From contig NZ_JAGFNU010000018.1 of the NCBI RefSeq assembly GCF_018457175.1, forward strand, positions 1 through 39,416: DNA of 39,416 nucleotides, given 5' to 3'. Under the pieces are notes generated by a model. That model saw only the letters and a program-made list of their open reading frames with translations, did not search any database and had not been told where the DNA came from. The stretch is from Pseudohalocynthiibacter aestuariivivens. Lineage in GTDB: Bacteria; Pseudomonadota; Alphaproteobacteria; Rhodobacterales; Rhodobacteraceae. This document shows positions 35,975 to 39,416 of this stretch, piece after piece; within the stretch, counting starts at the first letter, position 1, and each line of letters opens with the position of its first letter. The position numbers and the translations under genes are program-made.

Positions 35975-37207
35975 TCAATGTCCTGTCAGGACTAGGTTCT
36001 GAACGGGCAACATCAAAGCCTGAATCCTCAGAAGAGAGGCGTGCACCACACCCACCGTGTCGACGACATGTAGAAATGTCCATTCCAGAGAGCCCAGATC
36101 CTCGTGTGCCAGCCTGTCATGATTGTTTGTATAGATATTGGCGATACACTTGCTCCCACGGAAGATTTTGTCGGTGCTTCCCTCGAACAACGGCTCCATG
36201 TAGACGGTTATAGTGCCCGGGCGCGCGCGGTCCTGAATATCCAAAAGCTGATCTGACGGGCGAAACTGGCCCGCTGATATGTAATTTGAAACCGTTACGA
36301 CCTTCATCGGGACAATGGTAAAGGGCAGAGACATACAGGTGATCTCGCCGATCATCCCCGGCTTAATGACCTGAGCCGAAAGTTGACTGAAGCCCGCCTG
36401 AAACCCGCCACGACCCATATCCGAAGGTACAAGAATGCCGGCAGGGCGCAGCACCGGACTGACAATGTCACCAGGTTGAAGTGTGAACTGTTCTACATCC
36501 CCGTCAACGCCAGCATAAACCACCATCTTTTCCAGATCAGTCATCGCTTGTTCTAACGCCGCCTCGGTAGTCGCTAGTTGTGCGGGCAGCAATTCGCTCA
36601 GCTGTGCTTCCACCGCTTCTTTCTTGGCAAGCGCTGCAGCCAGAGCGCCCTGACTCGACACCACCGCGTTTTGCAGTTTCTCGACATCACGAGTGCTCAC
36701 GGCAGTGGAGCCACGGTCTAGCAGGGCTTGCCGGACTTCCAGCTCCTCCTGAGCATCTGCCGTAACACCCCTGGCGTTTTCGACAGCGCCTTCGGCCGCC
36801 TTCACCTCGGCTTCGGTAAAGGCAAACGCAGCCTCCACTTCTTGTACGCGACGTTTCGCCGTTTCGACAGCAGCCCGTTGGCGTGCTGCATCAAGCGAGA
36901 ACAGTGGATCCCCGGCATTTACCCTTTGATTGTTACGAATGAACACCTCTTCAACGCGTCCGGATCCTTCTGACAGTATCGTTACTGTTCTGAAAAATGA
37001 TGACACGTTGGTGGTCGAGGGATGATAATAAAAGACCAGTGTAATCAGTGAGATCGTAAGCAGCGCACAAGTCGTGATGCCATATCGCAACTCGTACCAG
37101 ACCGAGAACAGCGTCAATTCCTGACCAATCCGTTTACCCTGCATGTAACGGCGGATTAGATAATCCGGAAAAATCGTGACAAGCGAACAGACTAAAACCT
37201 CAAGCAT
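35975..37207 (-). CDS. HlyD-family membrane-fusion (periplasmic adaptor) protein
   Basis: A 410-aa protein. It has an N-terminal amphipathic stretch, one transmembrane helix at about residues 45-62, a half lipoyl-like barrel (EGSGRVEEVFIRNNQRVNAGDPLF), a long alanine/glutamate-rich coiled coil (about 105-225) and a C-terminal beta-barrel domain. The type resembles YiaV/YibH adaptors that stand without their own ABC or RND pump. It starts four bases after the stop of the upstream membrane-protein gene, with an AGGAAG site inside that gene, so they form an operon. No outer-membrane TolC or pump is encoded nearby on this strand. It may help export or maintain the envelope. Confidence 0.88.
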   Translation of the reverse strand: MLEVLVCSLVTIFPDYLIRRYMQGKRIGQELTLFSVWYELRYGITTCALLTISLITLVFYYHPSTTNVSSFFRTVTILSEGSGRVEEVFIRNNQRVNAGDPLFSLDAARQRAAVETAKRRVQEVEAAFAFTEAEVKAAEGAVENARGVTADAQEELEVRQALLDRGSTAVSTRDVEKLQNAVVSSQGALAAALAKKEAVEAQLSELLPAQLATTEAALEQAMTDLEKMVVYAGVDGDVEQFTLQPGDIVSPVLRPAGILVPSDMGRGGFQAGFSQLSAQVIKPGMIGEITCMSLPFTIVPMKVVTVSNYISAGQFRPSDQLLDIQDRARPGTITVYMEPLFEGSTDKIFRGSKCIANIYTNNHDRLAHEDLGSLEWTFLHVVDTVGVVHASLLRIQALMLPVQNLVLTGH

Positions 37208-37210
37208 TGT

Positions 37211-37717
37211 TCACGTTTCTTCCTGCGATTTTGTTGCAACTTCAGTGTCAGTGTCAGTGTCAGTGTCAGTGTCAGTGTCAGTGTCAGTGTCAGTGTCAGT
37301 GTCAGTGTCAGAAGGCTCCTTAAGTGCGCTGGCATCTGAAAGCTCGACTGCGGGCGCGTCAACAGTACCGGACATTTTCTCGGATATTCCAACTAACGAC
37401 TTGGAAATAGACTCCAATAGGCCTTCGTAGTTTGGCAGTTTGATTGTGGCTAACAGTAACGCGGTGATCCAGAATAAGTTGTTATGTGTAAACAAGGCCA
37501 GCAAGGAAAGTACAGCAACCAGTTGAAACTGTGTATGGTTGGATTGATGAGCCATTTGCTCTGGTATTGCGTGCAACTTCAGATACATAATGCCTAGTAA
37601 CAAAAGAAGTAAAACAATGAAGACAATCACGACGGCGAACAGCGTGTCTGTATCACCAGGAGATGTTATAAATGGCGGTAAATGTGGCGTTATCGTATCG
37701 CCGACTTGTTCCGCCAT
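37211..37717 (-). CDS. Small inner-membrane protein with an Asp-Thr repeat tail
   Basis: A 168-aa protein from the ATG at 37717, which has a GAGG site five bases ahead; the frame opens at 37744. Two hydrophobic regions (about residues 26-47 and 65-93 in this numbering) place it in the membrane, and the C-terminus is a soluble acidic tail. The tail contains about eleven Asp-Thr dipeptides coded by a hexanucleotide tandem repeat. It precedes the HlyD-type gene, as small DUF3302-type proteins precede YiaV/YibH adaptors; that family match is a guess from position and topology. The repeat length may vary between isolates without frameshift. Confidence 0.7.
   Translation of the reverse strand: MAEQVGDTITPHLPPFITSPGDTDTLFAVVIVFIVLLLLLLGIMYLKLHAIPEQMAHQSNHTQFQLVAVLSLLALFTHNNLFWITALLLATIKLPNYEGLLESISKSLVGISEKMSGTVDAPAVELSDASALKEPSDTDTDTDTDTDTDTDTDTDTDTEVATKSQEET
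37242..37310. repeat. Hexanucleotide tandem repeat (TCAGTG, about 11.5 units)
   Basis: Sixty-nine bases of uninterrupted TCAGTG units on the plus strand, read on the minus strand as GAC-ACT codons (Asp-Thr). All units are identical, which marks a recent or actively slipping repeat. Because the unit is six bases, gains or losses keep the reading frame. Confidence 0.97.
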
Positions 37718-37757
37718 AGCCACCTCGTGGAGCTTAAGTTGCAATAGATGGAGTCAT

Positions 37758-37781
37758 ACTTCACATTTTTCTAGGTGAAGT
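37758..37781. promoter_or_regulatory. Inverted repeat upstream of the membrane protein/HlyD operon
   Basis: ACTTCAC (37758-37764) and GTGAAGT (37775-37781) are perfect arms with a 10-bp T-rich spacer, about 40-65 bp ahead of the minus-strand start at 37717. It lies where a promoter is expected and may be an operator. Confidence 0.35.
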
Positions 37782-37966
37782 TTATGATAGGAACTGCTTG
37801 TTTTTCAAGTAATAATATCACGGAGAGCTGAAAACCCAGTGTTATCGATATGTGGTTAAACATTGCAGGAGAGAATGGGAGCGAGAATGGGCGCACCGCT
37901 CGCGATGAAATAAAGTCACAGATGACACCTGCCGATATTTCCGAGCTTCGTTCTGGCAGCAGACGT

Positions 37967-38254
37967 TTAACCGTTTGGCGTGTACCAGATAGGTGATGTG
38001 TAGGCTCGATCCTGAATGCTGGTCGGTGCGCCCTCTGGAATTTCTACGCCGAAGACCTTTGCATCAAACGTCGTCGAGCGTGGCGTCGGAATCTCAAGCA
38101 CACGAACATAGTAGAACGCGCGTTGCGTGGGATCGAACTCCTCATCAGTCCAGTAGGCCTGCAGAAACGGACTGCCGATCGAATTGTCGTAACTTGCGTC
38201 CGCGACATTGACCGTATTGCCAACCGGGCTGGCACAAAGTCTTGCGGAAAAGCT
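37967..38254 (-). pseudogene. DUF3604-family protein, 3' fragment
   Basis: A minus-strand reading frame encodes the conserved C-terminus of DUF3604 proteins: [40 protein letters not shown] and [11 protein letters not shown] before the stop at 37967. Upstream, an in-frame stop near 38255 and unrelated sequence show that the first several hundred codons are gone. It is a leftover 3' end, without start or ribosome-binding site. The 250 bp between this fragment and the minus-strand operon (37718-37966) hold no other gene. Confidence 0.75.
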
Positions 38255-38374
38255 CCGCTATTTGGGAAATGTCGGGTAAGGTGGCACTAGCTTTTGATTC
38301 CCCAGGGCTTGCAATAAGCAGCGACGGGCGAGAAGGTAGTCTGTTTTTGCATGAACACAATAGTGGGGGCTAAA

Positions 38375-39052
38375 ATGTTCAAGTTAATTTATACGAGTCT
38401 CGTTCTGCTGCTTGTAATCTGGTTCACAGGAAGCCCATTACGAGCCGAAGAACCAGTCTCGTTCGACAGGTTTGATGGTTTCTATCTGGGCGCGCAGGCC
38501 GGAGTTGGCTCAGCGGCAGCCAAGTTCACCATCGCCAACATACCAATTTTTGATTCTGATGCGACCGGCACCGCCGTTGGCCTGTACGGTGGTTACGGCT
38601 GGCAACGGGGTCGGCGTTATCTGGGAGTTGAATTGGCCGCCGGATATTCCGGCGTTAAAAACGGCAATTTGTTACCAGTTGTAGCGACCCCCTGGCTAAC
38701 CGGAGAAATTGAGAGGGTTTACGCTGTCTCCCTGCTCGGGAAGGTCGGTAGGGTTGTTGGCGAGGAACGGAAGACCCTGGTGTATGGGCTAATAGGGCCG
38801 TCCGTTGTCCGCATCGAAGCAAACGCAACGCTAACCGGCCTCGGGGCCGTCAGCGACGGCACACCTTACCCCGGCCTTTCCGTTGGCGTAGGGGTTGACC
38901 ACTTCTTCAGCGATAGATTTTCTGCCCGTGCACAGGGAGTATTCACCAAATACTGGGAGGTCGATGACGTGTATAACGGAGTGGCCATCCAAGAATACGA
39001 TCTGGACACTGTCGTGATCCAATTTGGCCTTACCTGGTGGCTGGGACGCTAA
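38375..39052 (+). CDS. Outer-membrane beta-barrel protein (Omp25/OmpA-like porin family)
   Basis: A 225-aa exported protein. Residues 1-24 form a signal peptide (FKLIYTSLVLLLVIWFTG, cleavage after LRA). The mature part alternates polar and hydrophobic residues in glycine- and tyrosine-rich strands (FDGFYLGAQAGVGSAA, GLYGGYGWQRG, GVELAAGYSG), as in eight-stranded barrels, and ends VIQFGLTWWLGR. The ATG at 38375 follows GGGGGCTAAA; an in-frame ATG at 38351 adds residues not typical of a signal peptide. It is followed after 24 bp by a lipoprotein gene, probably in one operon. Confidence 0.8.
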   Translation: MFKLIYTSLVLLLVIWFTGSPLRAEEPVSFDRFDGFYLGAQAGVGSAAAKFTIANIPIFDSDATGTAVGLYGGYGWQRGRRYLGVELAAGYSGVKNGNLLPVVATPWLTGEIERVYAVSLLGKVGRVVGEERKTLVYGLIGPSVVRIEANATLTGLGAVSDGTPYPGLSVGVGVDHFFSDRFSARAQGVFTKYWEVDDVYNGVAIQEYDLDTVVIQFGLTWWLGR

Positions 39053-39076
39053 CGAAAGGCTCATTGGAGGCAACTT

Positions 39077-39416
39077 ATGCACAACCGCTTGCGGTTCCTT
39101 TCCCTTGTTGTGGCGCTCCTCGCGCCGGTGCTGATCGGGTGCAGCCGACTGCCGGAGCTTGTCGGCATCGACAACCCGGCAATCCCGGCTGAATCCGTTC
39201 CCGAGGTCAGTCGGCATCGCATCTTCATCACCTCGACGCGCGCAGCGTCTGAGATTGTCGGCGCATTTTACTCGGGCGCCCGTGCACCGGAGCTTGGCCT
39301 CGCCTCGGTTGATGTCACAGTTCCGCCGAACCACGTTCTCGGACAACTTGAACGGCCAAAACGCCTGCCACCCGACCCGCGCACCGAATTTGCGGTCGTC
39401 GACCCAGTGATCTACC
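39077..39416 (+). CDS. DUF900-type alpha/beta hydrolase lipoprotein (5' part, runs off the window)
   Basis: The first 113 codons of a gene with an excellent TTGGAGGCA ribosome-binding site. A lipoprotein signal peptide ends with the lipobox LIGC (about residues 18-21). RHRIFITSTRAASE and a VTVPPNHVLGQLERP segment match the N-terminal part of DUF900 esterase/lipase-like hydrolases. The catalytic serine would lie beyond the window end. It follows the outer-membrane protein closely and would be anchored at the outer membrane. Confidence 0.75.
   Translation, partial: MHNRLRFLSLVVALLAPVLIGCSRLPELVGIDNPAIPAESVPEVSRHRIFITSTRAASEIVGAFYSGARAPELGLASVDVTVPPNHVLGQLERPKRLPPDPRTEFAVVDPVIY

Noticed and set aside
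37242-37310. CRISPR array.
   Set aside because: Units are six bases, contiguous and without spacers; it is a coding microsatellite and no cas genes are present.

Overview
The window looks like chromosome or large-plasmid DNA from a marine alphaproteobacterium of the roseobacter group (Rhodobacterales). This is inferred from the gene families present (ChoXWV-type betaine transport, DmdA-like methyltransferases, MetF with an MTHFR_C partner, GcvA-type LysR regulators, DUF3179, form II Cox-type molybdenum hydroxylase), the moderately high GC of the main block, and frequent ATGA stop/start overlaps. No rRNA or intact tRNA gene is visible.

Region 1 (1-977) is a worn border: a possible insertion-sequence end, a small truncated membrane ORF, and one copy of a 57-bp direct repeat whose second copy lies 34 kb away at 34849.

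Region 2 (978-30638) is one long accessory catabolic locus, nearly all on the plus strand. It opens with a divergent LysR/GlxA-AraC regulator pair. Block A (3299-10096) encodes an acetoacetyl-CoA synthetase-like ligase, a thiolase-fold protein lacking the usual catalytic residues, a DUF35 zinc-ribbon/OB partner, a MaoC hydratase, an MFS transporter, an MTHFR C-terminal-type cysteine protein and a MetF-like methylene-THF reductase. Block B (10220-16689) holds a DmdA-like folate methyltransferase and a complete ABC importer whose binding protein resembles TorT while its ATPase and permeases resemble RbsA/RbsC. Block C (16881-19861) holds an orphan OpuAC-type betaine-binding protein, a second DmdA-like methyltransferase and CoxG. 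Block D (20013-25825) is coxS-coxL-coxM, a membrane-anchored DUF3179 protein and a second LysR regulator. Block E (26060-30638) is choX-choW-choV plus a choline-dehydrogenase-like GMC flavoenzyme. Three blocks (B transporter, D, E) share an upstream bipartite motif, suggesting common control by the LysR proteins.

Taken together the locus reads as uptake and breakdown of one or more N- or S-methylated zwitterions. Betaine-type importers bring the compound in. DmdA-like enzymes move methyl groups to tetrahydrofolate and MetF/MTHFR_C oxidises the methyl-THF. The molybdenum hydroxylase and GMC enzyme oxidise the skeleton, and a CoA ligase, MaoC hydratase and thiolase-fold aldolase-like module cleave the carbon chain. 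A molybdenum hydroxylase beside betaine transport and methyl transfer suggests an N-methyl heteroaromatic betaine (homarine or trigonelline type), but the substrate is inference.

Region 3 (30639-35408) has visibly lower GC and mobile character: an IS110-type transposase remnant, a decayed tRNA-Gly(TCC)-like sequence, a tyrosine recombinase, an unrecognised 351-aa protein, an AlpA-type regulator coupled to a winged-helix protein, the second copy of the 57-bp repeat and a DUF3010 protein.

Region 4 (35409-39416) is a patchwork: an SDR pseudogene, a minus-strand operon of a small membrane protein (with an in-frame hexanucleotide tandem repeat encoding Asp-Thr) and an HlyD-type membrane-fusion protein, a DUF3604 3' fragment, an outer-membrane beta-barrel protein and the start of a DUF900-type alpha/beta hydrolase lipoprotein that runs off the window.
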